Source: Agrobacterium salinitolerans (lineage in GTDB: Bacteria; Pseudomonadota; Alphaproteobacteria; Rhizobiales; Rhizobiaceae). Taken from it: a DNA stretch of 64,000 nucleotides. Numbering within the stretch: position 1 is the first letter of the stretch; each line of letters opens with the position of its first letter. A program made the position numbers and the translations under genes. The notes below the pieces were generated by a model that worked only from the letters and a program-made list of their open reading frames with translations, searched no databases and was not told the origin of the DNA. The stretch lies in the NCBI RefSeq assembly GCF_002008225.1, contig NZ_MRDH01000005.1, forward strand, positions 62,001 through 126,000. Reading direction: 5' to 3'. Below, piece by piece: positions 42,494 to 51,937 of this stretch.

Positions 42494-44890
42494 TCATGAA
42501 AGCGCCTGCAGATAGCGGGGGGCCCTTCCGTTGCTGGCAGCTTGAGCCGCGTGCATGATAGCATTGGTATCCAAGCCATGATGCCGATAAAGGTCGGCAA
42601 TCGTGCCGGTCTGGCCGAAATGTTCAACCCCCAGCGACTTGACGCGGTGACCATAAACGCCCCCAATCCAGGAGAGCGTGGCTGGGTGGCCATCGATCAC
42701 CGTGACGATCCCGCAATCGCGCGACAAGGGCGCCAGCAGGCGTTCGATGTGGCTAATCGCCCCGACCGCTCCACGTTGCCGGGCGCGTTCAGCAGCTTGC
42801 CAGCCGGCGTTGAGCCGGTCTGCTGACGTGATCGCCAGCAATCCGACATCCCGTCGATCTTCGGCTAGAAGACCTGTTGCGGCGATCGCCTCGGGCGCGA
42901 TCACACCCTGATAGCCAATGACCACACTGGCGTTGGGACCTGGCCGACGCAACCAATAGCCCCCATTAATAATGTCTTGCTCCATGTCAGGAGCCATTTG
43001 GCGTGCTGGCTGCTCGAGCGGGCGCGTCGACAGACGGAGATAAACGGATCCGCCCGTCTGATCACGCAACCACGTGGTTTCATCGGGGTCACCTTCGCCG
43101 TCGCGCTGCATGTAGTCAAAGGCGAAGCGCATGATGACCGAAAGCTCGTCAACGAAGGCCGGCTCGAAAGAGCACAGCCCGTCCTGCGCCATACCGATCA
43201 ATGGCGTGCCGATGGACTGATGCGCCCCGCCTTCCGGAGCTAGCGTCACGCCGGACGGAGTTGCAACCAGCAGAAAACGCGCATCCTGGTAACAGGCGTA
43301 GTTCAACTGGTCGGCGGAACGGTAGATGAACGGATCATAGACGGTGCCGATGGGCAGGAGCCGGGTACCGTTGATCGAATGGGAAAGGCCGAGTGCACCA
43401 AGCATGATCATCAGGTTGGATTCGGCAATACCCAGTTCGAGATGCTGCCCTTTTGGACCGAACTCCCAGTTATAAGTCGACGGGATCCGCTCCGCTTTGA
43501 AGAAGTCGGCCATGCTCTCACGAGCAAACAACCCACGCCGATTGACCCAAGGGCCAAGGTTAGTCGACACTGTCACATCCGGAGAGGTCGTGACAATGCG
43601 CTCAGCAAGCATCGTGTCCCCACGCGCGATGTCGTTCAGAATCTGGCCAAAGCCCATCTGGGTCGAAAGCAGCTTGCCTGGCTGCCCAGGGGAGGGAAGC
43701 GCAGAAGGAACCGGGATCGCCGGCGAGGACATTCTGCGGCGGCCTTCGCTAAAGAACGGCGTCTGAGCGACGAACGCATCGAGCTCAGCATCCGGCATAG
43801 TAGCTGCGGACCATTTCTCCCATTCTTGGCCGGGCCTCACCCCCATCTGCTGGCGGAAGCCCTCCATCTGGTTGGAAGTCATCTGACCGGCATGATTATC
43901 CTTGTGCCCTGCCAGCGGCAAGCCATAACCCTTGATCGTATAGCAGATGAAGCAGACGGGACGGTCGTGCTCTGAGGCCCGCTCAAAGGCCTCCAGAAGA
44001 CTGGGCAGATCATGGCCTCCCAGATTAACCATCAGCGCTTGCAGTTCCTCGTCCGAACGCCGCTCGATGAGCGCCGTCACTGGTCCCTGGTCACCGATTT
44101 CATCCAGCAACCGTTTTCGCCATGCCGCGCCCCCCTGAAAAGTCAGGGCGGAATAGAGCTGGTTCGGACACGTCTCGATCCATTGCCGCAGCTTGTCCCC
44201 GCCAGGCTCGGCAAAGGCCGCCTCTTGCAAAGAGCCGTGGCGCAGGATCACGACGTCCCAGCCGAAGTTTCTGAATATCTGTTCAAACCGCTCCCAGAGG
44301 CCTTCGCGAACGACCGCGTCCAGCGATTGACGATTATAGTCGACGACCCACCAGCAGTTTCTCAGGCCATGTTTCCAACCCTCAATCAGGGCCTCATAGA
44401 TATTGCCTTCGTCCATCTCGGCATCGCCGATCAAGCTGACCATTCGCCCTTCAGGCCGATCGTTCATCCATCCATGTGCCGAGACATAGTCCTGGACCAA
44501 TGAAGAAAACAGCGTCTGCGCCACGCCGAGACCGACCGAGCCGGTCGAGAAGTCGACGTCATCGACATCCTTGGTCCGTGAAGGATAGCTCTGTGCACCC
44601 TTGAAACCTCGAAAGTTTTCGAGCTTCTCGCGGGTCTGGTTCCCTGCCAGATATTGGAGAGCATGGAATATCGGTGCCGCATGGGGTTTGACCGCAACCC
44701 GATCCGCAGGGCGGAGCGCCGAGCAGTAGAGCGCGGTCATGATGGTGCTGAGCGACGCGGACGAAGCCTGGTGCCCGCCAACCTTCACCTCGTCCGCTTC
44801 GCGGATGTGGTTGGCGTGATGGATGATCCAGGCGGCAAGCCAGGAAACGCAGCGCTCAATTTCGTTCAGATAGCTGATCTTGGAGTTCAT
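42494..44890 (-). CDS. AceE-like thiamine-diphosphate enzyme (transketolase / homodimeric E1 family)
   Basis: A 798-residue protein of the homodimeric pyruvate dehydrogenase E1/transketolase family. The ThDP motif is LIGDAEMDEGNIYEAL with WWVVDYNRQSLD, the early HANHIREADEVKVGGHQASSA stretch is E1-like, and the pyrimidine-domain segment reads GIAESNLMIMLGALG. It is about 90 residues shorter than typical AceE. No E2 or E3 gene is nearby, so classical dehydrogenase function is doubtful. The start at 44890 has GGGGGGAG upstream. It lies 14 bases after a VanB-like reductase gene, which could instead take its electrons (inference). Confidence 0.82.
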   Translation of the reverse strand: MNSKISYLNEIERCVSWLAAWIIHHANHIREADEVKVGGHQASSASLSTIMTALYCSALRPADRVAVKPHAAPIFHALQYLAGNQTREKLENFRGFKGAQSYPSRTKDVDDVDFSTGSVGLGVAQTLFSSLVQDYVSAHGWMNDRPEGRMVSLIGDAEMDEGNIYEALIEGWKHGLRNCWWVVDYNRQSLDAVVREGLWERFEQIFRNFGWDVVILRHGSLQEAAFAEPGGDKLRQWIETCPNQLYSALTFQGGAAWRKRLLDEIGDQGPVTALIERRSDEELQALMVNLGGHDLPSLLEAFERASEHDRPVCFICYTIKGYGLPLAGHKDNHAGQMTSNQMEGFRQQMGVRPGQEWEKWSAATMPDAELDAFVAQTPFFSEGRRRMSSPAIPVPSALPSPGQPGKLLSTQMGFGQILNDIARGDTMLAERIVTTSPDVTVSTNLGPWVNRRGLFARESMADFFKAERIPSTYNWEFGPKGQHLELGIAESNLMIMLGALGLSHSINGTRLLPIGTVYDPFIYRSADQLNYACYQDARFLLVATPSGVTLAPEGGAHQSIGTPLIGMAQDGLCSFEPAFVDELSVIMRFAFDYMQRDGEGDPDETTWLRDQTGGSVYLRLSTRPLEQPARQMAPDMEQDIINGGYWLRRPGPNASVVIGYQGVIAPEAIAATGLLAEDRRDVGLLAITSADRLNAGWQAAERARQRGAVGAISHIERLLAPLSRDCGIVTVIDGHPATLSWIGGVYGHRVKSLGVEHFGQTGTIADLYRHHGLDTNAIMHAAQAASNGRAPRYLQALS

Positions 44891-44904
44891 CACTCCCCCC
44901 TCTA

Positions 44905-45834
44905 TTACAAGTCGAGTTTCAGAACGCCCGTCGCGCGTGATACGCACGGGATAAACCGACGGTCACGCGCGTCGTTTGAAAGCACTGCATCGCGATGAAT
45001 TGGCTGTCCTTCCAAATACCCGCACTCGCAGGTTCCGCAGACACCGTTCTCGCAGGACGCCATCAGCAACACGCCGGCGGCGCGAATGGCCGATAGCGCT
45101 GACTCGTCTGCATGTACCGGAACAACCTTTCCGTTACGAAGCACAATCGTGAACGGTTCCGGTGAAGCATCATCCCGGGCCGGCGGCTGAAAGGCTTCGA
45201 AATGGACCGTGCCATCCGGCCAGTGTCCGGAAGCCTGGGCAACGGCTGCCATGAAGCCGGGAGGCCCGCAATAATAAAGCTGCGCACCACCCGGCCGCGC
45301 CAACAACAGGCTATCAATGTCCTGCCGGGTTTCGACCTGATCGTCGAAGTGAAGCCTCAGGCTTTCGGAGCCGACGATCTTCTCCAAAGTTCCCAGCAAC
45401 GGTGCCAGGCTTCGGCTCCGCGAAAAATAATGGAGCTCAAAAGTCTTGCTCTGCCGACAGAGAGCCCGCGCCATTGCAAGGATAGGCGTGATCCCGATAC
45501 CTCCTGCCAGCAAAAGGACCGGCCCGTCACACTCGCTCAGCGGGAAATGATTGCGCGGGGCGGATACGGGCAGCTCGGCGCCTGATGCAATATTATCGTG
45601 GATCCATGCCGAGCCGCCCCGGCCACCGGTTTCACGCTTCACCGCTATCGTGTAGTGGCTGAGATCTTCCGGGTCACCGCAGAGAGAGTATTGGCGCACC
45701 TTCCCGTTGGGGAGGTGGACGTCGACATGCGATCCTGGTTCAAAGGGCGGCAGAAGAGGCTTGCGTGCGTGCCTCAGCTCAATCACGCGGACGTCGCCCG
45801 GCTCGTCATGGACGCCGGCAACAATCAGTTTCAT
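44905..45834 (-). CDS. VanB-like flavin and [2Fe-2S] oxidoreductase
   Basis: A 309-residue reductase of the phthalate dioxygenase reductase/VanB type. The flavin domain opens with FEPGSHVDVHLPNGKVRQYS, the NAD domain has LLLAGGIGITPILAMA and YYCGPPGFM, and the C-terminal plant-type ferredoxin has cysteines in CENGVCGTCEC with the fourth in FIPC. These proteins pass electrons from NAD(P)H to a partner enzyme. No Rieske oxygenase is in the window. An ATG at 45855 is also possible; neither has a clear ribosome site. It sits between a MOSC gene and the AceE-like gene. Confidence 0.88.
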   Translation of the reverse strand: MKLIVAGVHDEPGDVRVIELRHARKPLLPPFEPGSHVDVHLPNGKVRQYSLCGDPEDLSHYTIAVKRETGGRGGSAWIHDNIASGAELPVSAPRNHFPLSECDGPVLLLAGGIGITPILAMARALCRQSKTFELHYFSRSRSLAPLLGTLEKIVGSESLRLHFDDQVETRQDIDSLLLARPGGAQLYYCGPPGFMAAVAQASGHWPDGTVHFEAFQPPARDDASPEPFTIVLRNGKVVPVHADESALSAIRAAGVLLMASCENGVCGTCECGYLEGQPIHRDAVLSNDARDRRFIPCVSRATGVLKLDL

Positions 45835-45861
45835 GATGATACGTGGAGATCCCATGTCGCG

Positions 45862-46353
45862 TCACTCGTCCATTGGCAGGATCGGGTCACCAGGGCGGAT
45901 GATACCACCGACCTCGATCGAACAGTTGAGACCGGAACGGTTCAGCAGTCCTTCGTAGAGACCCGACATGCCGAGAAGCTCCTCAATATATTTGCAGGGA
46001 AAGTTCATCCGTGCCGCCCGCAAAACCGTTTCGCCGACCCGGAAGCGCTTGCCGACGAGATGATTGAGCGGAACGCCGCGGGTCGTCAGGTTGCGCCTGT
46101 GATCTTCGGGTTTAAGCGTGCCCTTTAACCCCGGAATCTTCGGCTCTCCCTTGGCAATCGCTTCGAGAACCTCGACCTCGATCAGCGTGACTTCACGGAC
46201 GTCAGGCTTGGGCGAATAAGTCCCGGTCCCGAGATAGTAGCGGTCACCGACAATACCGCGGCCAGCGATGAGTTGCGCCTCGGCGAGTTCTTCCATCTCG
46301 TAGGAAGCGGCCGGCGCAATGTGAATGTGGAGCAGACTCCCCTGCCAAGTCAT
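45862..46353 (-). CDS. MOSC domain protein
   Basis: A 163-residue stand-alone MOSC domain. GIVGDRYYLGTGTY, EDHRRNLTTRGVPLNHLVGK and the conserved cysteine in MNFPCKYIEE are family hallmarks; that cysteine carries sulfur or binds molybdenum cofactor in MOSC proteins. It lies 27 bases before the VanB-like gene. In many proteobacteria MOSC and VanB-like parts are fused in one chain, so here the same pair appears split. It is the first gene of a three-gene operon. Confidence 0.88.
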   Translation of the reverse strand: MTWQGSLLHIHIAPAASYEMEELAEAQLIAGRGIVGDRYYLGTGTYSPKPDVREVTLIEVEVLEAIAKGEPKIPGLKGTLKPEDHRRNLTTRGVPLNHLVGKRFRVGETVLRAARMNFPCKYIEELLGMSGLYEGLLNRSGLNCSIEVGGIIRPGDPILPMDE

Positions 46354-46591
46354 GTATCGGCTCCCGCAATGCCTTGCCGTTTATCAACATGGATCTCCAC
46401 GCCGATGGCCTGCTGCTCTCGTCATGGGATTATCCTATGTCTCACCAGTCCCGGCTGATGGGGAAGTCTGCCGCGAAACTGGCTTCGTCAACAGTGCCAG
46501 TTTACTAGCATGTTCCTAGTCCAGTTCGGCGAAGGTTAAAGGCTTGCCACGAGAGGATACAATAAGATGCCCGGCGAGCCGGCTCTTGCTG
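46354..46591. other. Intergenic region between the MocR-type and MOSC genes
   Basis: About 240 bases holding the presumed promoter of the MOSC operon and the end of the MocR gene's transcript. I see no gene and no clear operator. Confidence 0.3.
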
Positions 46592-48079
46592 TCAGCCCGC
46601 ACCCTTCACCGCATCGACGGCGGGGGCGAAAAGTTGAATGCCCTTTTCGATCTGCCTCGGTGTCAACGCGGAATAGCCCATCACCAATCCGAGCCGCTCT
46701 CGTGGCGCCTCACTTGCCCATGGTGCAGAATCGTATAGCAGTGAAATACCGTAGAGGCCGACGCCGCGTTGGCGAGCGGCATCCATCAGGGCGATCTCGG
46801 CTGATCCCGGCAACTCATTGAACCAGACGACGACATGCAATCCGGCATCCGCACCCTCGATCGTGATGCGGTCGCCGAATGCAGTCTCAAGAGCGCTCAA
46901 TAATGTCTCACGGCGCTCCCTATTCAGTCTTCTGACGCGACGCACATGGCTCTCATAGGCGCCACTTTCGATCAGAAAGGCGAGCGCTTCCTGCTCGGTC
47001 ATGGGTGTATGGCGGTCGGTCAATTGCTTGGCGGTTGCGAACACCTCCTGCAATTGCTTTGGCACCACGAGGTAGCCAATGCGCATCATCGGCGACAGTG
47101 TCTTTGAAACGGTGCCTAGATAAATGACGTTGCGCCCGTCCGCCAGGCTCTGGAGGGGCGGAATCGGGCTAATGTCGTACCGGTACTCACTGTCGTAGTC
47201 GTCCTCAACCACATAGGCGTCTCTATCCCGAGCCCAAGCGAGTAGCTGGTGGCGACGGCTGATTGGCATAACACCGCCCAGCGGAAACTGATGGGATGGT
47301 GTTACATAGGCCATCCGGGCGTCGATTCCTGATAAGTCCGGGGTTTTCAAGCCGCCCGCGTCCGCGTCCACAGCCACGGCGGAAGCCCCGGTGCTTGAGA
47401 AGATCTGGCGAGCCATTCGGTAGCCGGGATTCTCCATCACAAATGCGCTGTTCGCGTCGAGGAGGATCCGCGCGCAGAGATCCAGCCCTTGTTGGGTACC
47501 ATTGACAACGATGATTTGCTCGAGGTCGCATTGTAGCGTCCGCGCCCGCCAGAGATAACCCTGAAGGGCTTGCCTTAGGCGTCGGGATCCTCGCGGGTCC
47601 TCATAGGAAAGCCGACCTCGTCGTTGCGTAAGGACCGAATTGATAGCCCGCTTCCAAGCCAGTGCCGGAAAGTCAGATGGGGCAAGATCTCCGTACCGAA
47701 AATCAACCGCTAGGTTGGATGGCAGATAGTCAAGCCACGGCGAAAGCGCACGAAGTCTTTCGCCGTAAGCAGAAAGCGGCCCGAATGCCTCCTGTGTGGT
47801 GCCGGATTCTCGTGGCCGCTGTCTCACTTCCAGTGCTGTCACACGCGGACGGGCGCCTTGGCGCAGCTCTACAAAGCCTTCAGCGGCAAGCTGTTCATAG
47901 GCAACGGTAACTGTTGTCCGCGACACATGCAGTTCATTCGCCAGACTGCGTGAAGACGGCAGTTGACTTCCCGCTTCATAGACACAGCTAAGGATCTGGC
48001 TCTTGAGCGCCTCGTAAATCCTGCGCGCGCCCATCCTGGGTGCGGGCACTGCCGCCGCTTGGTTTTCCGACTGGACCAT
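46592..48079 (-). CDS. MocR/PdxR-type regulator (GntR DNA-binding plus aminotransferase-like domain)
   Basis: A 495-residue chimera: a GntR winged helix at the N-terminus (about 15-85, with SSRSLANELHVSRTTVTVAY) joined to a fold-type I aminotransferase-like domain. The PLP lysine appears in TVSKTLSPMMRIGYL, with NGTQQGLDL and YDSEYRYD as further marks. Such regulators sense an amino-acid or amine aldimine of PLP. It diverges from a PLP-dependent gamma-lyase gene and shares an 81-base promoter region with repeated ACTGG/CCAGT sites, so it is the probable activator of that operon. Confidence 0.92.
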   Translation of the reverse strand: MVQSENQAAAVPAPRMGARRIYEALKSQILSCVYEAGSQLPSSRSLANELHVSRTTVTVAYEQLAAEGFVELRQGARPRVTALEVRQRPRESGTTQEAFGPLSAYGERLRALSPWLDYLPSNLAVDFRYGDLAPSDFPALAWKRAINSVLTQRRGRLSYEDPRGSRRLRQALQGYLWRARTLQCDLEQIIVVNGTQQGLDLCARILLDANSAFVMENPGYRMARQIFSSTGASAVAVDADAGGLKTPDLSGIDARMAYVTPSHQFPLGGVMPISRRHQLLAWARDRDAYVVEDDYDSEYRYDISPIPPLQSLADGRNVIYLGTVSKTLSPMMRIGYLVVPKQLQEVFATAKQLTDRHTPMTEQEALAFLIESGAYESHVRRVRRLNRERRETLLSALETAFGDRITIEGADAGLHVVVWFNELPGSAEIALMDAARQRGVGLYGISLLYDSAPWASEAPRERLGLVMGYSALTPRQIEKGIQLFAPAVDAVKGAG

Positions 48080-48132
48080 ATTCTTTCCGCCAAACTGGAT
48101 GTTTCATGCCGGCCAGTATGATGCCAGTCTGG
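48070..48132. promoter_or_regulatory. Candidate MocR operator with repeated ACTGG half-sites
   Basis: ACTGG or CCAGT occurs at 48070-48074, 48094-48098, 48113-48117 and 48124-48128. The last two are direct repeats 11 bases apart and the final one extends to CCAGTCTGG. MocR regulators commonly bind pairs of direct repeats in the divergent promoter, so this fits. Confidence 0.45.
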
Positions 48133-48160
48133 GCCAAAGCAAAGAGGATACGATTCAGCT

Positions 48161-49378
48161 ATGACAGGCGGCAGCGAGCATGACGACTATTTTCAGGAGG
48201 CAAGCTACGCATTCGACACGCGCGCCATTCATCATGCGTTCAGCCCGGTGGACTACAAACGGGCAGTCCAGCCGCCAGTCTTCTTGACCTCGACCTACGG
48301 CTTCGAGAGCGTCGAGGCTAATGACGCCGCAGCAGCGCTTGGCGGCCGACTTTACGCGCGGGAATACAATCCGACCACAGAGATTCTCGAGCAGAGGCTT
48401 GCGAACCTGGAAGGGGCGGAGGCGGGCCTCGTCGTATCGACCGGTATGGCCGCCTTCGGCACTCTGATCCTCTCCTTGCTGTCGCAGGGCGACGAGCTTG
48501 TCGTTCACAAGACGCTTTACTCAAATACCGTCGCGATGGTGGAGCAGGGGCTGCCGCGCTTCGGCATCAAGGTCGTTCCCGTGGACCTATCCGATCCGTC
48601 GAACCTCGACGCGGCGATCACGGAAAAGACCAAGCTCGTCTATTTCGAGACGCCCGTGAACCCGCTCAGCAGCATTCTCGACATTGCAGCAATCTCAGAG
48701 CGCGCACACGCGCGTGGGGTAAAAGTCGCGGTGGACAGTACCTTTGCTTCTCCCGCGCTCCAGCGGCCGATCGAGCATGGCGCCGATATCGTGCTTCACT
48801 CTCTTACGAAATACATCAACGGTCATGGCGACACGTTGGGTGGGGCGCTACTCGGCGACGCCGAAACGCTCCACCGCCTGCACGAAACGGGTTTGCGTTA
48901 CATTACCGGCGCCACCTTGGCGCCGCACTCCGCCTTCCTGATCATGCGCGGTCTGAAAACACTCTCGCTTCGAATGGATCGGCACAGTGCCTCTGCTCTG
49001 GCGATCGCCCGTATGCTCGAAGCGCATCCTGCCGTGTCCTGGGTGAGCTATCCCTTCCTGGAATCGCATCCCGATCAGGCGATCGCGCGCAAGCAAATGG
49101 CGCAGGGGTCGGGCATGCTCGCCTTTGGGCTCCACGCCGGGTTTGACGGAGCAAGAAATATGCTCGATCGCTTGCAACTAATGACTCGCGCGGTGAGCCT
49201 CGGCGACACAGATACCCTGATCTATCATCCGGCCAGCATTACGAGGGCGCGGCAATCGATCCGAAAAGACGCCCATATGGTCTCGGGCGTTGGTGACGAC
49301 CTCATCCGTCTTTCTGTCGGTCTTGAGGACGTAAATGACCTGATTGGTGACCTGCGGCAGGCGCTCGCGACCCTGTAA
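48161..49378 (+). CDS. Cys/Met metabolism PLP enzyme (gamma-lyase type)
   Basis: A 405-residue fold-type I PLP enzyme of the cystathionine gamma-synthase/gamma-lyase/methionine gamma-lyase group. K217 in LTKYINGHGD binds PLP; YAREYNPTTEILEQRLANLE and STGMAAFGTLILSLL are typical. Such enzymes eliminate or replace a gamma substituent of homoserine, methionine or their derivatives. It is first of three plus-strand genes, before a DapA-like aldolase and a lactate-permease-family transporter, and diverges from a MocR-type regulator. A 2-oxo acid product such as 2-oxobutyrate is plausible. Confidence 0.9.
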   Translation: MTGGSEHDDYFQEASYAFDTRAIHHAFSPVDYKRAVQPPVFLTSTYGFESVEANDAAAALGGRLYAREYNPTTEILEQRLANLEGAEAGLVVSTGMAAFGTLILSLLSQGDELVVHKTLYSNTVAMVEQGLPRFGIKVVPVDLSDPSNLDAAITEKTKLVYFETPVNPLSSILDIAAISERAHARGVKVAVDSTFASPALQRPIEHGADIVLHSLTKYINGHGDTLGGALLGDAETLHRLHETGLRYITGATLAPHSAFLIMRGLKTLSLRMDRHSASALAIARMLEAHPAVSWVSYPFLESHPDQAIARKQMAQGSGMLAFGLHAGFDGARNMLDRLQLMTRAVSLGDTDTLIYHPASITRARQSIRKDAHMVSGVGDDLIRLSVGLEDVNDLIGDLRQALATL

Positions 49379-49433
49379 CGCCCGCATTGACGACTGCGAA
49401 TATAGAAGCACAGAATCGGATCCGGAGCATCGA

Positions 49434-50333
49434 ATGGCCTTCCTGAGCGGGCTTTCCGCATTTCCCATCACGCCGAGTGACCCGGACGGTCGCGTCGACA
49501 CTGCCGCTCTCAAGAGGCTTGTGGCTCGGCTTTGCATCGCAGGCGTCGACTCCATCGGTCTTCTCGGCAGCACTGGAACCTACATGTATCTGTCCCGCGA
49601 GGAGCGGCGACGAGCCTTAAGCGCGGCGATCGAGGAAACCGGCGGGGCAATACCGGTCTTGGCGGGCGTCGGCGCCTTGCGGACCGACGAGGCGGTCAGA
49701 CTGGCGCAGGACGCCAAGGCCGCAGGCGCAACCGCGGGCCTTCTTGCCGCCGTTTCGTACGCGCCGCTGACAGAAGATGAAGTCTTTGAACATTTCTCCA
49801 CCGTCGCTCGAAAGAGCGGCCTCCCCATCGTGATCTATGATAATCCGGGGACCACCCATTTCCGCTTCACGGCTGTTCTGGTGGAACGTTTGGCTCAGGT
49901 GCCTGGCATCGTGGCGATCAAGAATCCGACGGAAAAACCCGAGGAGATTGCGAGCCACCTGAGGCAACAGCGATCCGCGACTCCTAAGGGCTTCTCAATC
50001 GGCTATAGCGGCGACTGGAATGCTGCCCAAGCCATGATCTGTGGGGCCGATACCTGGTACAGCGTGCTTGCCGGCATCCTTCCGGACGTGTGCCTGCGCC
50101 TCGTGAGAGCAACTCAGAACGGCGATGCTGAAGAGGCACTCCGGATCGATGCAGGTCTTGCCCCGATCTGGGAGCTCTTCAAGCAGTTCTCCAGCTTGCG
50201 AACCGTTTATACGATCGCCGATCTGCTTGGCGTCTGCCGGGCCGAGCCGCCTCGTCCCATCCTCCCACTACCGCCGCTTGCAAAAGAGAAGGTGGCACAC
50301 TGCCTGACCTTGCTCGAGCAGGATCTCGCCTGA
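49434..50333 (+). CDS. DapA-like (NAL superfamily) aldolase/lyase
   Basis: A 299-residue class I aldolase of the dihydrodipicolinate synthase/N-acetylneuraminate lyase superfamily. K163 in VAIKNPTEKPE is the Schiff-base lysine and YDNPGTTHF holds the conserved tyrosine. GLLGSTGTYMYLSREER replaces the GTTGE stretch of true DapA, so pyruvate-dependent lysine synthesis is unlikely. It probably cleaves or condenses a 2-oxo acid. The ATG at 49434 has GGAG upstream; the frame is open earlier by chance. It lies 55 bases after the PLP gene. Confidence 0.87.
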   Translation: MAFLSGLSAFPITPSDPDGRVDTAALKRLVARLCIAGVDSIGLLGSTGTYMYLSREERRRALSAAIEETGGAIPVLAGVGALRTDEAVRLAQDAKAAGATAGLLAAVSYAPLTEDEVFEHFSTVARKSGLPIVIYDNPGTTHFRFTAVLVERLAQVPGIVAIKNPTEKPEEIASHLRQQRSATPKGFSIGYSGDWNAAQAMICGADTWYSVLAGILPDVCLRLVRATQNGDAEEALRIDAGLAPIWELFKQFSSLRTVYTIADLLGVCRAEPPRPILPLPPLAKEKVAHCLTLLEQDLA

Positions 50334-50373
50334 CCCCTGGCGAGGTCAGGCGCTCCCGGAGGATTGCGACAGA

Positions 50374-51837
50374 TTGCTTTACATCGTCTGGGCATTGCCC
50401 GCGCTCATCGTGATCGGCCTTCTGGCAAGCGGTCGGGCTTCCACGCTCGTTGCCGCGATCATCGGATTGCTGGTGGCAATAGTTGTCGCGCTCGGCGCGG
50501 CGCCCGGCGAATTCCAGTTGCGCGACGGCGCCAGCGCACTCTTGCGCGGCGCATGGATCGGCTGGATCGTTGTGCCATATATACTGGGCGGGCTGTTATT
50601 CTGGCAGATGGCTATTCGGCCCGGGGATGCAGCGATGCCGGTCGAGAGCCTCCGGCAGAACAGGCAGTCCAGGCGGCGTCTGCTATTTGCTGCATGCTTT
50701 CTGATCGGCCCGTTTTCTGAATCCGCGACCGGCTTCGGCGTCGGAATCCTCGGGACGATGCTGTTGTTGCGCAGGCTCGACCTGCAACCGGTCTATCTCA
50801 TGGCCTTCAGCCTGCTGAGCCAGACAATGATCCTGTGGGGCGGCATGGGTAACGGTGCGATCGTCGCTGGCGCCTTCTCTCAAAGCGATCCGACCATGCT
50901 CGCTGTCAATGCCAGCTTTTTTCAAGTCGCCCTGAATGCCCTCTGGTTGCCACTCTACTGGAGGATGGCCGAAAGTGCAGGCGTCGGGGCTCCCTTCCGC
51001 GAGTGCCTCAGCGAGGTCGTCTGGCTCGGCGGAAGCCTGCTTCTGCTGATTGCGGCAACGCGAGCTCTGGGGCCTGAAGTTTCGATGCTCTGCGCCTATG
51101 GGCCGGTCATCGTGCTGCGTTATCTTGTCGATGAGCGCCCCGATGCGGGCCAACTCCTTGATGCCCTACGGAGAATGGCGCCGTTTGCGATCCTCATCAC
51201 ATGGCTCATGGCAACCCGGCTGATCTCACCCCTGAGCGAATTCCTGCTGCAAACCGGGCGGCTCGAGCCGTTCCTCGGAGCCCCGGCCTGGTCGCCGCTG
51301 TTTCATGCGGGCACGTGGTTGGCTTTGGGCGCTGTTATCTGCGCATTTGTCTATGGTCATGTTTCCAGCTTGGGATCGCAAGTCCTCAAAGCCTGGAGAA
51401 CCGGACGGCTCGCAATTCTTGCCATCATCATCTTCTCGATGATGGCAGAGCTGCTATCCAGCTCCGGGATTGCCGCGGCATTGGGAGAGGGGATAAATTC
51501 CGCAGCCGGCGGAGGCGCGTTGACATGGCTTGCTCTTGTCTCGGCAGTGTTCGGAGCCCTTGCAAACAGTGGTAACGCCGCAAACGGGCTGTTCATGAGT
51601 TCGCAGGTCAGTCTTGCGAAGGAAGCGGGCCTCAATGTCGCGGCCGTGATTGCCCTGCAACATACCGCCGCTCTGGCGCTCAACCTAATCTCGCCAGTTC
51701 GGATGTCTATTGTTTGCAATATGGCTGGGTGTCGTGGACAGGAGCGTACAGTCTACCGGGCCATGTTGCCTTTTGCCGCCGCAGTCATAGCGGTTTTGCT
51801 GACGGGCTCGCTGATGATCACCTATCGTGTGCTTTAG
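50374..51837 (+). CDS. L-lactate permease-family transporter
   Basis: A 487-residue membrane protein with about a dozen hydrophobic segments. FSESATGFGVGILGTMLLL and LANSGNAANGLFMSSQVSLA are LctP/GlcA signature stretches. These carriers take up lactate, glycolate or related short hydroxy acids. The start seems to be TTG at 50374 with GGAGGA before it; it is somewhat shorter than classical LctP (about 550). It lies 40 bases after the DapA-like gene, so it may import the substrate of, or export a product from, that little pathway. Confidence 0.85.
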   Translation: MLYIVWALPALIVIGLLASGRASTLVAAIIGLLVAIVVALGAAPGEFQLRDGASALLRGAWIGWIVVPYILGGLLFWQMAIRPGDAAMPVESLRQNRQSRRRLLFAACFLIGPFSESATGFGVGILGTMLLLRRLDLQPVYLMAFSLLSQTMILWGGMGNGAIVAGAFSQSDPTMLAVNASFFQVALNALWLPLYWRMAESAGVGAPFRECLSEVVWLGGSLLLLIAATRALGPEVSMLCAYGPVIVLRYLVDERPDAGQLLDALRRMAPFAILITWLMATRLISPLSEFLLQTGRLEPFLGAPAWSPLFHAGTWLALGAVICAFVYGHVSSLGSQVLKAWRTGRLAILAIIIFSMMAELLSSSGIAAALGEGINSAAGGGALTWLALVSAVFGALANSGNAANGLFMSSQVSLAKEAGLNVAAVIALQHTAALALNLISPVRMSIVCNMAGCRGQERTVYRAMLPFAAAVIAVLLTGSLMITYRVL

Positions 51838-51937
51838 CGGGAACCGGCTATTTGCGGATCACCCCAATCTAGGTGGCAGCAGCAGCGGCCAAACGATTTT
51901 CTCGATTTCAATGAACCCCAACAAAAGGAAATAAAGC

